From contig NZ_AZUN01000001.1 in NCBI RefSeq assembly GCF_000527095.1, positions 434,001 to 498,000 of the forward strand: a stretch of DNA of 64,000 nt. Direction: 5' to 3'. The stretch comes from Methylomicrobium lacus LW14. GTDB taxonomy: Bacteria; Pseudomonadota; Gammaproteobacteria; Methylococcales; Methylomonadaceae. Made by a program: the position numbers and the translations under genes. Of this stretch, positions 25,119 through 33,351 are shown piece after piece. The notes under the pieces are model-generated. The model searched no databases. It was not told the origin of the DNA and worked only from the letters and a program-made list of their open reading frames with translations. Each line of letters starts with the position of its first letter. The stretch's first letter is position 1.

Positions 25119-25840
25119 TGGATAAAGAATTATTAAGAATTGTGATCATTGCAACCGGTCTGATCATCATTACCGGCATGCTGGCGTGGGCGTTCGTCAG
25201 AAACACCAAGCACCGGCGCAGTCTGGAGGATTTCGATGACGAAATCCAGCCGACCTCCGACCGCCACGCGAAAGCGCTGATTGACGAGGATGATTTTCTC
25301 CCTGCGTTCGGCGAGGACGAGGACTACTCGGATGACTTCGCCCCCGCTGCGGCGCATGGGGACGAGGCCGGTAAAGCGGGACGCTATCAAGTCTCGGATA
25401 GCGAGTATAAAGATGACGATGATGAGGATTTCGAACCGGAACCGCGCTTTGTCGCGCCGAGCATCATCCAGTTCTCGCTGGTCGCGAATCAGGATGAAGG
25501 CTTCAACGGGCTCGATCTTGCGCATGCATTCGACATCGTCGGCCTCGAATATGGCAACCTGAAAATCTACGAGCGGCTCGATGCGAAACGCCTGGTCGAT
25601 TTCGGCGTCGCGAGCATGGTGCGGCCCGGAACCTTTCCGGAACACGATCTGGAGACCTATTATTGTCCCGGCATCGTGTTTTTCATGCAGCCCGGCGAAC
25701 TGGATGATCCGGTATCGGTGTTCGATGATTTCGTGCAGACGGTCGTGTTCATGGCGACCGAACTCGACGGCACCGTGCTCGATCATGAACACAAGCCATT
25801 GAGCGAAAGGACCGTAGCGTTGATTCGCCAGAGTTTGTAA
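25118..25840 (+). CDS. zipA: Cell division protein ZipA
   Basis: A 240-residue bitopic inner membrane protein that tethers FtsZ to the membrane at the septum. The N-terminal anchor is at 6-27 (IVIIATGLIIITGMLAWAFV). An acidic linker rich in Asp and Glu follows (about 35-110). The FtsZ-binding ZipA domain starts near residue 112 (APSIIQFSLVANQDEGF). The gene order smc-zipA-ligA is usual in gammaproteobacteria and confirms the call. Confidence 0.93.
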
Positions 25841-25843
25841 GCC

Positions 25844-27748
25844 TTGATTACGAAAAAATCCCCTCCCGCCGCCATCGCCAAAATCGCCGAAGAGGCTGAG
25901 CCCGCCAAACTGTCCGACGACGAATTGCTCGAGTTTTTAACGGTCTGCAACGACTTTTACCGGCGCGGCGAGCCGATCATTTCGGATGCTCAGTACGATT
26001 TCGTGTTTCTCGCGGAACTCAAGAAACGCCATCCACATCATCCCTATCTGGAAACGGTCGAGCCCGAAAAAGCGTTTACCGGCAAGACGGTCGCGCTGCC
26101 CGAGATGATGCTGTCGACCGAAAAGACTTATTCGAAAGACGGCATCGAAAAATGGCTGCAGCGGATCGAAAAAGCGGCCGAGGAACTGGACCTGGAATTT
26201 TCCAAGCTGATCTTTCGCGCGACGCCGAAACTCGACGGCTACGCGGCCTATGACGACGGACTCGCGCTCTACACCCGCGGCGACGGCCGCAAGGGCACCG
26301 ATATCAGCCGGGTGTTCGAGCGCGGCCTGGTCGTCGGCGGCGACGGCAAGCGCGGGCAGGGTGCCGGCGAGATCGTGGTCAGCCAACGCTATTTCAATAC
26401 GCATCTGGCCGACTTTTTCGAAAACGCGCGTAATTTCCAGGCCAGCATCATCAAGGAAAAAGAACTCGAAGAGCACGCGCTGGCGGCGATACAAAACCAG
26501 GCCGCGGTGTTCTTCCCGTTCGCGCAACTGCCGGATTGGCAGGGTTCGGCCCAGGAGATTCTGGAGCGCTTCGAGGCCATCATCGATGCGGTGCCGGCCA
26601 AGGTCGATTACGATGTGGATGGCGTGATCTTCGAAGTCACCGCTGCCGAGATCAAAAAGCAGATGGGCGCGACCCGCCACCATCATCGCTGGCAGATCGC
26701 CTATAAGAGCAATGTCGAGACCGCGATCGTGACCGTCTTGCGCGTGACGCCGCAAACCTCGCGCTCGGGCCGGGTCAATCCGGTCGCCGAGCTGGAGCCG
26801 ACCAAGCTGAGCGGCGCGGTCATCTCGCGGGCGACCGCGCATCATTACAAGATGGTCAGAGAAATGGGCATCGGCGCGGGCACCGTGATCGAATTGACCC
26901 GCTCGGGTCTGGTGATTCCGAAGATAGAGCGCGTGATCACCCCGATGACCCCGCAGATTCCGAGCACCTGTCCAAGCTGCGGCAGCGAACTGGTCTGGGA
27001 CAGCGATTATCTGTATTGCCCGAATACCGTGCAATGCCCCGCGCAAATCGAAAACACGATCGAACATTTTTTCAGGACGCTCCGCAACATCGACGGCTTC
27101 GGCGAGAAGACGATCGAAAAGCTGCATGCGGCCGGCATCCGTTCGGTCTATCAAATCTATCAACTGGATTTAGAGCACTTGCAAGGCCTCGGTTTCGGCG
27201 ACAAAACCTCGCAAAATCTGCTCGATCAGCTGTTGCGCAGCCGCATCGATCCGCTCGAGGACTGGCGCTTTCTTGGCGCCTTCGGCATTTACCGGATGGG
27301 GCTCGGCAATTGCGAACGGCTGTTGCAGCATTTTCCGTTGCTTTCGATCTTCGATCTGACGCTGGAGGACATCGTCTCGATCGAAGGCTTCGCGGAAAAA
27401 ACCGGCGAGGCGGTGATTATCAGTCTTGCGAAAATCAAGGACGATTTCATGCGCATCCATGCGCTCGGCTTCAATCTGATCAGGACGCCGCTGCGCAGCG
27501 AACAGGCGCCAGCGGCCAGCCCGATCGCCGGCAAGACGATCGTCTTTACCGGCGCGATGCAGCACGGCAGCCGCGAGGACATGACCCGCGAGGCGAAACG
27601 GCTCGGCGCCAAGGTCGGTAGTTCGGTCAGCGGCAAGACCGATTTTCTGGTCACAGGCAGTGATGTCGGAGCGGCGAAGATCGCTGCGGCGCAAGAAAAA
27701 GGCGTGAAGGTGATCGGTGAAGCGGAGTATCTGGAGATGCTTAAATAA
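25844..27748 (+). CDS. ligA: NAD-dependent DNA ligase LigA, divergent
   Basis: Seals nicks using NAD. The adenylation motif KLDG has its lysine at 129 and is followed by YTRGDGRKGTDIS. The zinc finger has four cysteines at about 376-398 (CPSCG, YCPNTVQCPAQ). Helix-hairpin-helix repeats follow, and a C-terminal BRCT domain starts near residue 555. At 634 residues it is shorter than typical LigA (about 670). The NMN-binding domain Ia looks weak: the ISDAQYD core is there, but the usual YHYY-type lead is replaced by NDFYRRGEP. A TTG start is used, 4 bp after zipA. Position makes it the housekeeping ligase. Confidence 0.9.
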   Translation: MITKKSPPAAIAKIAEEAEPAKLSDDELLEFLTVCNDFYRRGEPIISDAQYDFVFLAELKKRHPHHPYLETVEPEKAFTGKTVALPEMMLSTEKTYSKDGIEKWLQRIEKAAEELDLEFSKLIFRATPKLDGYAAYDDGLALYTRGDGRKGTDISRVFERGLVVGGDGKRGQGAGEIVVSQRYFNTHLADFFENARNFQASIIKEKELEEHALAAIQNQAAVFFPFAQLPDWQGSAQEILERFEAIIDAVPAKVDYDVDGVIFEVTAAEIKKQMGATRHHHRWQIAYKSNVETAIVTVLRVTPQTSRSGRVNPVAELEPTKLSGAVISRATAHHYKMVREMGIGAGTVIELTRSGLVIPKIERVITPMTPQIPSTCPSCGSELVWDSDYLYCPNTVQCPAQIENTIEHFFRTLRNIDGFGEKTIEKLHAAGIRSVYQIYQLDLEHLQGLGFGDKTSQNLLDQLLRSRIDPLEDWRFLGAFGIYRMGLGNCERLLQHFPLLSIFDLTLEDIVSIEGFAEKTGEAVIISLAKIKDDFMRIHALGFNLIRTPLRSEQAPAASPIAGKTIVFTGAMQHGSREDMTREAKRLGAKVGSSVSGKTDFLVTGSDVGAAKIAAAQEKGVKVIGEAEYLEMLK

Positions 27749-27860
27749 TTATTTACAAATTAGTATGCTATGCAATAAACTTCTAGCGAAGTGAGAGGAT
27801 TGTAAACGCTAGACTTGGCAGGCGGTCCATCACAATCTGCGGCTTTGAGGCGGAGTAAAC

Positions 27861-28991
27861 ATGATGGAAGATGATTTGACAACAGATTTGATCGTGCTGG
27901 AAAGCCACATCAATAGCCTGTTCGATGCCGTAAGAAAAGGCAGCGCGATGTTAAAGGCCTTTCAGTCTTTCGAGATGCGTTTGTTCAATCAGAGCTCGCT
28001 GGCGGAGGTGATCGCTTATATTCTCGACAATGCGAAAGCCGTTTTCGATCTCGATCAGATCACGCTCTGTTTGCTCGACGAGCACGGCGACTTCAGCCGT
28101 TTGCTAGGCGAAGCCTTAGTCAAGCTGACCGATCAGCAAGGGCTAATGGTTGTGCGCGACAGGGAAGCGTTGCAAGCGAAATTCGGCTACTTCGTGCATT
28201 CCTATCTGGGGCCCTTCGAACACGAGCATTTCGGCTATTTTTTTACCGCCTTAGAGGTTCCGCCCGCGAGTATCGCGATTATCCCTCTATACCGGGGAGG
28301 GAAGTATCTCGGAACCCTGAACATGGGCAGCAGCCAGGCCGATCGTTTTTCCTGCATGCAAACGAACGATTTGATCACCTACTTGAGCATGGTCATCGGT
28401 ATCTGCTTCGAAAACCATCTCAATATCGATACGATCCAGCGCACCAGTTATATCGACACGCTGACCGGCGTCAATAATCGACGCTTTCTCGAACAGCGCC
28501 TCGGCGAGGAGCTTTCCCGCTGCCAGAGAAGCGACGACCCGTTGACCTGTCTGTTTCTGGATATCGATGGCTTCAAGTCGATCAACGATAAGTACGGCCA
28601 TCAGACCGGGGATAGGGTGTTGTCCACGGTCGCCAAGGCGATCAAAACCCAGCTAAGAAACAGCGACATACTGGTGCGCTATGGCGGTGATGAATTCATC
28701 GGGCTCTTGAGTAATATCAGCCACTCCACCGGCCTTGAAATCGCCGAACGGATGCGTAGAAACGTGCAGTCACTCGAGATCACTTTCAGCGGAAACAGGA
28801 TACCGGTCACCTTGTCGATCGGTTTAGCCACTTATCGGTCCGATCTCAATCAACCGTTGGCGACCGCCGAGGCCGCGACGCGATTGGTCAATACGGCCGA
28901 TTCGGCGATGTACCAGGCCAAAAACAAAGGCCGCAACCGAGTCGAATACAATGAAATTCGCTTGGATCGGCCGCTGGTGCTGAACGGTTAA
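27861..28991 (+). CDS. Diguanylate cyclase with N-terminal GAF-like sensor
   Basis: A 376-residue cytoplasmic protein. The N-terminal half (about 20-195) resembles DUF484/GAF-type sensor domains. The C-terminal GGDEF domain has an intact active site YGGDEF and, five residues upstream, RNSD matching the RxxD inhibitory I-site. It should make c-di-GMP with product inhibition. No transmembrane segment is visible. A GGCGGAG sequence precedes the ATG. The ligand of the sensor half is unknown. Confidence 0.9.
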   Translation: MMEDDLTTDLIVLESHINSLFDAVRKGSAMLKAFQSFEMRLFNQSSLAEVIAYILDNAKAVFDLDQITLCLLDEHGDFSRLLGEALVKLTDQQGLMVVRDREALQAKFGYFVHSYLGPFEHEHFGYFFTALEVPPASIAIIPLYRGGKYLGTLNMGSSQADRFSCMQTNDLITYLSMVIGICFENHLNIDTIQRTSYIDTLTGVNNRRFLEQRLGEELSRCQRSDDPLTCLFLDIDGFKSINDKYGHQTGDRVLSTVAKAIKTQLRNSDILVRYGGDEFIGLLSNISHSTGLEIAERMRRNVQSLEITFSGNRIPVTLSIGLATYRSDLNQPLATAEAATRLVNTADSAMYQAKNKGRNRVEYNEIRLDRPLVLNG

Positions 28992-28995
28992 TGCC

Positions 28996-30480
28996 ATGCG
29001 CTATATCATGGCCATCGACCAGGGCACCAGCAGTTCACGCTGCATCCTTTACGATCGTGAAGGCAAAATGGCAGCCGCCGCCCAGAGCGAATTCCGGCAA
29101 ATTTTTCCGCAGCCCGGCTGGGTCGAACACGATCCCGAGGAAATCTGGCAAACCCAGGCGGCGGTGTGCCGGGAAGCGCTAAGGCAGTTACATCTTCAGC
29201 CGGCCGATATTGCCGCGCTCGGCATTACCAACCAGCGCGAAACGGTCGTCGTTTGGGACAGGCAAACCGGTGCGCCGGTCTACCCGGCGATCGTCTGGCA
29301 GGATAGGCGCACCGCCGAACATTGCGCGCGCTTGAAGGCAGCCGGCTGGGAAGAAAAGGTACAGGCTAAAACCGGTTTGCTGCTTGATCCGTATTTTTCC
29401 GCGACCAAGATCCGCTGGATTCTCGATCATGTGGAGGGCGCATTCGACAAGGCGCTGCAAGGCGAACTGGCGTTCGGCACGATCGATACCTGGCTGGCCT
29501 GGAAGATGACGCAGGGCGAATTGCATGTCACCGATGTATCGAACGCTTCGCGAACCTTGCTGTTCAATATCGATACCTTGAGTTGGGATCGTGAATTGCT
29601 CGATCTGTTCGGGATTCCGGCCGCGATGTTGCCAGAGGTCAAAGCGTCGAGCGAATGTTATGGCCTGACGCGTGATCCCTTGATCGGGGCGGGTATTCGG
29701 ATTGCCGCGATCGTCGGCGATCAGCAGGCGTCATTGTTCGGGCAGTTGTGCGTGGAGCCGGGCATGGCCAAATGCACCTACGGCACCGGATCGTTTCTGG
29801 TCATGAACACCGGTGCGGAAAAAGTCGTGTCAAAGCATCGGCTGCTGACCACGATAGCCTGGAAGATCGGCGACCGGGTCGATTATGCGCTGGAGGGCAG
29901 CGTTTTTGTCGGCGGCGCGGCGATCCAGTGGCTGCGTGACGGCCTGCATTTGTTCGAGCATGCCGCCGACAGTGAAAGTCTCGCGGTATCGGTCAGCGAC
30001 AATGGCGGTGTTTATTTCGTGCCCGCCTTTACAGGGCTCGGCGCGCCCATTTGGGATCCTGATGCGCGGGGCGCGATCTTCGGCCTGACCCGCGGCGTCA
30101 GCGCGGCGCATATCGCCCGCGCCGCGCTGGAGAGCATCGCCTTTCAGGTGGATGACATCCTGGAGGTGCTTGCCGAGGACTGCGGTCGGCCGGTCAGTCA
30201 ATTACGGATTGACGGCGGCGCCGCGGCCAACCAATTCCTTGCGCAATTTCAAAGCGATATTTCCGCGCTCGAAGTCGTGCGTCCTGCCCATCTTGAAACG
30301 ACAGCGTTGGGGGCGGCCTATCTGGCCGGCCTCGCGGTGGGTGTCTGGACTCTGGAGGAACTGGCAACTCAATGGCGCAGCGATCGTTTTTTTCAGTGTA
30401 CCATGCCGGCCGAAGCGGTCGAAACGCACAAGAAACAGTGGCGGAAGGCGGTCGCAAGAGCCAGGGCTTGGGTTGAGTAA
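28996..30480 (+). CDS. glpK: Glycerol kinase GlpK
   Basis: Phosphorylates glycerol to glycerol-3-phosphate; FGGY family, 494 residues, full length. The N-terminal phosphate loop is MAIDQGTSSSRCILYD. Substrate-domain sequences include NQRETVVVWDRQTG and VSNASRTLLFNI, and the ATP-binding domain has CTYGTGSFLVMNTG and IDGGAAANQFL. It starts 4 bp after the diguanylate cyclase and may share its transcript. No glpF or glpD is adjacent. Confidence 0.95.
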   Translation: MRYIMAIDQGTSSSRCILYDREGKMAAAAQSEFRQIFPQPGWVEHDPEEIWQTQAAVCREALRQLHLQPADIAALGITNQRETVVVWDRQTGAPVYPAIVWQDRRTAEHCARLKAAGWEEKVQAKTGLLLDPYFSATKIRWILDHVEGAFDKALQGELAFGTIDTWLAWKMTQGELHVTDVSNASRTLLFNIDTLSWDRELLDLFGIPAAMLPEVKASSECYGLTRDPLIGAGIRIAAIVGDQQASLFGQLCVEPGMAKCTYGTGSFLVMNTGAEKVVSKHRLLTTIAWKIGDRVDYALEGSVFVGGAAIQWLRDGLHLFEHAADSESLAVSVSDNGGVYFVPAFTGLGAPIWDPDARGAIFGLTRGVSAAHIARAALESIAFQVDDILEVLAEDCGRPVSQLRIDGGAAANQFLAQFQSDISALEVVRPAHLETTALGAAYLAGLAVGVWTLEELATQWRSDRFFQCTMPAEAVETHKKQWRKAVARARAWVE

Positions 30481-30507
30481 CTGATGTGAAGCATTGTCCA
30501 CGAAAAA

Positions 30508-30683
30508 CACGAAAGGCACGAAAAATTTCATGTAAAGTTGACCCGCAAACCCAAGTGCATTCCCGTCGCTTTTAGGTCATTCGGCGCCTGCGCCTTTATG
30601 CGCTCCCGTTGTAGCGGACCTTGTATTTTGTAATACGCTTCTTCGTACCCAATTTCCCGATTCCTATTTTCGTGCCTTTCGTG
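30508..30683. repeat. Element bounded by 17-bp inverted repeats
   Basis: CACGAAAGGCACGAAAA (30508-30524) recurs as its perfect inverse complement at 30667-30683, enclosing about 140 bp without a gene. Similar CACGAAA-rich intergenic repeats occur in several proteobacterial genomes. It could be a MITE-like or structural repeat; no transposase is present. Confidence 0.5.
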
Positions 30684-30751
30684 GATATTGATCGTGCGTA
30701 ATATCAGTGAGCCTCGCGCCCGGCGCCTGCCGTGCCGCCATTCAGCGGTGG

Positions 30752-30967
30752 TTAGCTATCGATATAACCGTCATCCTTCATTTTTTTCTCCTGAATATAC
30801 TCGCGCCTGACCAGGGCAACACCCAACACCACGACAAACAGCGCGCCGGCGGTCAGCGTCAGTTTCCAGAAGATTTCCCCGCTCAACAGATCGAACCATA
30901 ATTGCAGTAGCGCGACGAAGACCCAGGCGACGAAAATGCTCAGACAGATGATCGCGCCGGTTTTCAT
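30752..30967 (-). CDS. Small membrane protein of unknown function
   Basis: A 71-residue protein with two hydrophobic spans (IICLSIFVAWVFVALLQLW and LTLTAGALFVVVLGVALV) and a charged tail RREYIQEKKMKDDGYIDS. The start at 30967 is chosen because its ATG overlaps the stop of the DUF4177-type gene (ATGA), which implies coupling; the longer frame to 31009 runs into that gene. No family is recognised. Confidence 0.75.
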   Translation of the reverse strand: MKTGAIICLSIFVAWVFVALLQLWFDLLSGEIFWKLTLTAGALFVVVLGVALVRREYIQEKKMKDDGYIDS

Positions 30968-31176
30968 TGGTCGCGCTCCATGATCACCAGATAAGCCTCG
31001 CGCCGCCAAAGCAGCAACATGCGGCGGATGTCTTTTTCCATCGTGACCACGCGCCAGCCTTGCTGAGCGTTGCTGTTCAAAAACTCGCTGAACCGGACTG
31101 GGTCGACTTTCGAAGCGCCAAGCAGCAGGGAGCCGAGCAGGCCTTCCTGGTAAATCACGACTTTATATTCTTTCAT
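30964..31176 (-). CDS. DUF4177-type small protein
   Basis: About 70 residues, starting MKEYKVVIYQEG. The pattern of a short strand, a central helix, GWRVVTMEKD and a final strand EAYLVIMERD resembles the DUF4177 family, whose function is unknown. An upstream in-frame ATG (MGDSMKEY, 31188) is possible. Its stop overlaps the start of the small membrane protein, so the two probably work together. Confidence 0.75.
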   Translation of the reverse strand: MKEYKVVIYQEGLLGSLLLGASKVDPVRFSEFLNSNAQQGWRVVTMEKDIRRMLLLWRREAYLVIMERDQ

Positions 31177-31200
31177 GCTGTCACCCATGGGGTCGTTCAA

Positions 31201-31574
31201 AAGGGGCTATTATTATAATAAACCAAGAATGAATTGCCCGTGTGGCGGGTAAGTAAAATTCCGCAACGGTATCTTGAAAATATCGCTTGACTAGAGGTGT
31301 TAGTTTTTTAAGGAAAAGCAAATATAAATTATTTTTTTGTGAACTGCGTCTAATTTTTTAAATATTTAGGGGGGGATACCTCCCTCTTCAGGGTTATTTA
31401 AGATAGGTTATTGTTTTATATATTAATAGCTTATATGTTTCGATGGGTGCTTTTCAGGAATTTATTTGCAGCCGCATATTTTTTAAGTTAAATTTGCGGC
31501 ACAGAGACTGCGTAGGTTAGCCGCAATGGCAGTTTTTGAAATCAATCGAATTAAGTTATAGCAGGAAACTGAAA
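31201..31574 (+). other. AT-rich leader and promoter region of the repeat lipoprotein gene
   Basis: This stretch is clearly more AT-rich than its surroundings and holds no gene. A TTGACT hexamer at 31287-31292 could be a -35 box, but I see no matching -10 box. A GCCGCA...TGCGGC inverted repeat lies around 31472-31500. AGGAAA at 31563-31568 is a plausible ribosome binding site for the ATG at 31575. Confidence 0.35.
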
Positions 31575-33254
31575 ATGAGTAACGAATCATTTACAATTAA
31601 AAAACTGGCTGCTCTGGTGTTGCTGGCGATGCCAGTTTTGCTGACCGGATGCGACTCAGGCGGTGGAGCGATAAAGCCGATTTCCGCAGCTAACGGCCCA
31701 ACTCCAACCGATGGTCCGGGAAGCGGTAATACGGGAGGCGGTAATACAGGCGGTGGTAACACCGGAGGCGGCAATACGGGCGGTGGATTGACTGGCGCCT
31801 TGGCTCCTGTCACTACGGCCTTAGGTCCGTTAAACAATACGTTGTCTCCGGTCACGGGTTTGCTTCAGCCGGTAACGGACGGGGCCGCTCCGGTCCTCAA
31901 TACCTTGGCGCCGGTCACGGGCCTTCTGGCTCCGATAACCAATGCCTTGACGCCGGCGACCGGCGCCCTGGCTCCAGTGACTAACGCACTGCAGCCGGCG
32001 GTGAATGCGTTGACGCCGGTAACCGGCGCATTGCAACCGGTGACCAACTCCTTGGCCCCGGTGGCGAACGCGCTGGCGCCTCTGGCCGGTCCTCTCACTC
32101 CCGTCATTGGCACCTTGGAGCCGTTAACCAATGCCTTGGCTCCGCTCACCGGCACAACCGGAGGCATTCTGACGCCGGTCGTACAAACCGCGGCCACCGC
32201 TCTGAGTCCGGTTCTCGTTACGACGGGCGGCGTTCTCGCTCCGGTCGTGCAAACCGCGGCAGGGGTATTGGCTCCGGTCACAACGACAGTGGGCGGCGTT
32301 TTGACCCCGGTCACGACTAATGTTGCCGGCACGTTGGCCCCGGTCACAGCGACCGCGGGCGGCCTCGTCGGCCAAGTCACGCAGGTTGCCGATAATGTCC
32401 TGACTCCGGTCACCACCAACGTCGAAGGCGTCGCCAAGCCGGTGGTGCAAACCGTGGCCAACGCCGTTTATCCGGTGCTCGATACGGTCGATGGGGTGTT
32501 GACCACAGTAAAAGGCGTGACTGGCGGAATCTTGCCGCAGTTGAATACATCATTCAGCGGGATTCTGGTTTCTTCTCTGGTTTCTACGGGGGGACTGACC
32601 GGCACAACCGGCGGTTTGCTGGGGCCGTTGCTCGGGGGTAACCTGCTCGGTTCAGTGACCGGCAACAACCTTTTGGGAGCATTGACCGGGGGTAACCTGC
32701 TGGGCGGATTGGTTGGCGGCAACGGCAACTTGCTGGGCGGATTGACTGGCGGCAACCTGCTGGGTGGATTGACCGGAGGCGACCTGTTGGGATCTGTTCT
32801 CGGACCCAACGGCGGTCTTTTGTCGTCGCTGACCGGAACCGTCGGCACTTTGCTTGATCCTTTAGTCGGAGCCAGCGGCCTGTTGCCGGTGACCAGCCCG
32901 GGCGGAGCTCAGACTCTACTGGATCCAGTCGTGGGTCCACACGGACTTCTGCCGGTGACAAGCTCTGCGACCGGTTCGAATGCCTTGCTGAATGGCGTGG
33001 TCGGTCCTAACGGCATCTTGGCGCTGACCAGCCCATCCGGTACCCAGACAGCCCTGGATCCGCTGATTGGCCCTAAAGGACTGATACCGCTGACAAATGG
33101 CTCGGCTCAGGGAGTCGTCGGCGCTTCAGCGGGCGGTTCGGTTTTAGGTGGCGGCTTGCTCGCGCCTCTGGCGCCATTATTAGGTACCTTGACCGGTGCA
33201 ACCAGTACTGGCGGCACTGTGTTATCGCCTGTGACAGGCTTGTTGGGTCAATAA
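31575..33254 (+). CDS. Low-complexity Pro-Val-Thr repeat lipoprotein
   Basis: A 559-residue protein beginning MSNESFTIKKLAALVLLAM, with a lipobox LLTGC that makes C26 the likely lipidated residue. Four repeat zones follow: GGGNTGGGNTGGG (about 52-72); some twenty degenerate units of the form LAPVTNAL or LTPVT (about 75-320); GGNLLGGLTGGNLLGG (about 355-410); and four 22-residue units such as DPVVGPHGLLPVTS (about 425-515). Charged residues are almost absent. I know no function; an extended surface or matrix protein is the simplest inference. A terminator follows, and then a ShlB/FhaC-type transporter gene. It lacks a recognisable TPS secretion domain. Confidence 0.8.
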   Translation: MSNESFTIKKLAALVLLAMPVLLTGCDSGGGAIKPISAANGPTPTDGPGSGNTGGGNTGGGNTGGGNTGGGLTGALAPVTTALGPLNNTLSPVTGLLQPVTDGAAPVLNTLAPVTGLLAPITNALTPATGALAPVTNALQPAVNALTPVTGALQPVTNSLAPVANALAPLAGPLTPVIGTLEPLTNALAPLTGTTGGILTPVVQTAATALSPVLVTTGGVLAPVVQTAAGVLAPVTTTVGGVLTPVTTNVAGTLAPVTATAGGLVGQVTQVADNVLTPVTTNVEGVAKPVVQTVANAVYPVLDTVDGVLTTVKGVTGGILPQLNTSFSGILVSSLVSTGGLTGTTGGLLGPLLGGNLLGSVTGNNLLGALTGGNLLGGLVGGNGNLLGGLTGGNLLGGLTGGDLLGSVLGPNGGLLSSLTGTVGTLLDPLVGASGLLPVTSPGGAQTLLDPVVGPHGLLPVTSSATGSNALLNGVVGPNGILALTSPSGTQTALDPLIGPKGLIPLTNGSAQGVVGASAGGSVLGGGLLAPLAPLLGTLTGATSTGGTVLSPVTGLLGQ

Positions 33255-33280
33255 ACAAATCCTGATAGTCGTCTATACTA

Positions 33281-33314
33281 AACCCCGGCAGCAGTCATGC
33301 GCCGGGGTTTTTTT
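33281..33314 (+). terminator. Rho-independent terminator after the repeat lipoprotein gene
   Basis: AACCCCGGC (33281-33289) and GCCGGGGTT (33301-33309), an 11-nt loop, then a run of seven or more T. It separates the repeat protein from the transporter gene, so the latter needs its own promoter or readthrough. Confidence 0.85.
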
Positions 33315-33351
33315 ATTTTAGGAAAGGCAGTTTTATATTAGGGAAATTTTG

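Noticed and set aside
27749..27860. Possible riboswitch before the diguanylate cyclase gene
   Set aside because: The 112-bp leader has GCTAGA-type complementary bits but does not match the c-di-GMP riboswitch core I know.
31730..33120. Regular repeats that could suggest a CRISPR array or minisatellite
   Set aside because: The repeats keep the reading frame, differ at third positions and lack uniform spacers; they encode the Pro-Val-Thr and GGNLLG repeats of the lipoprotein.
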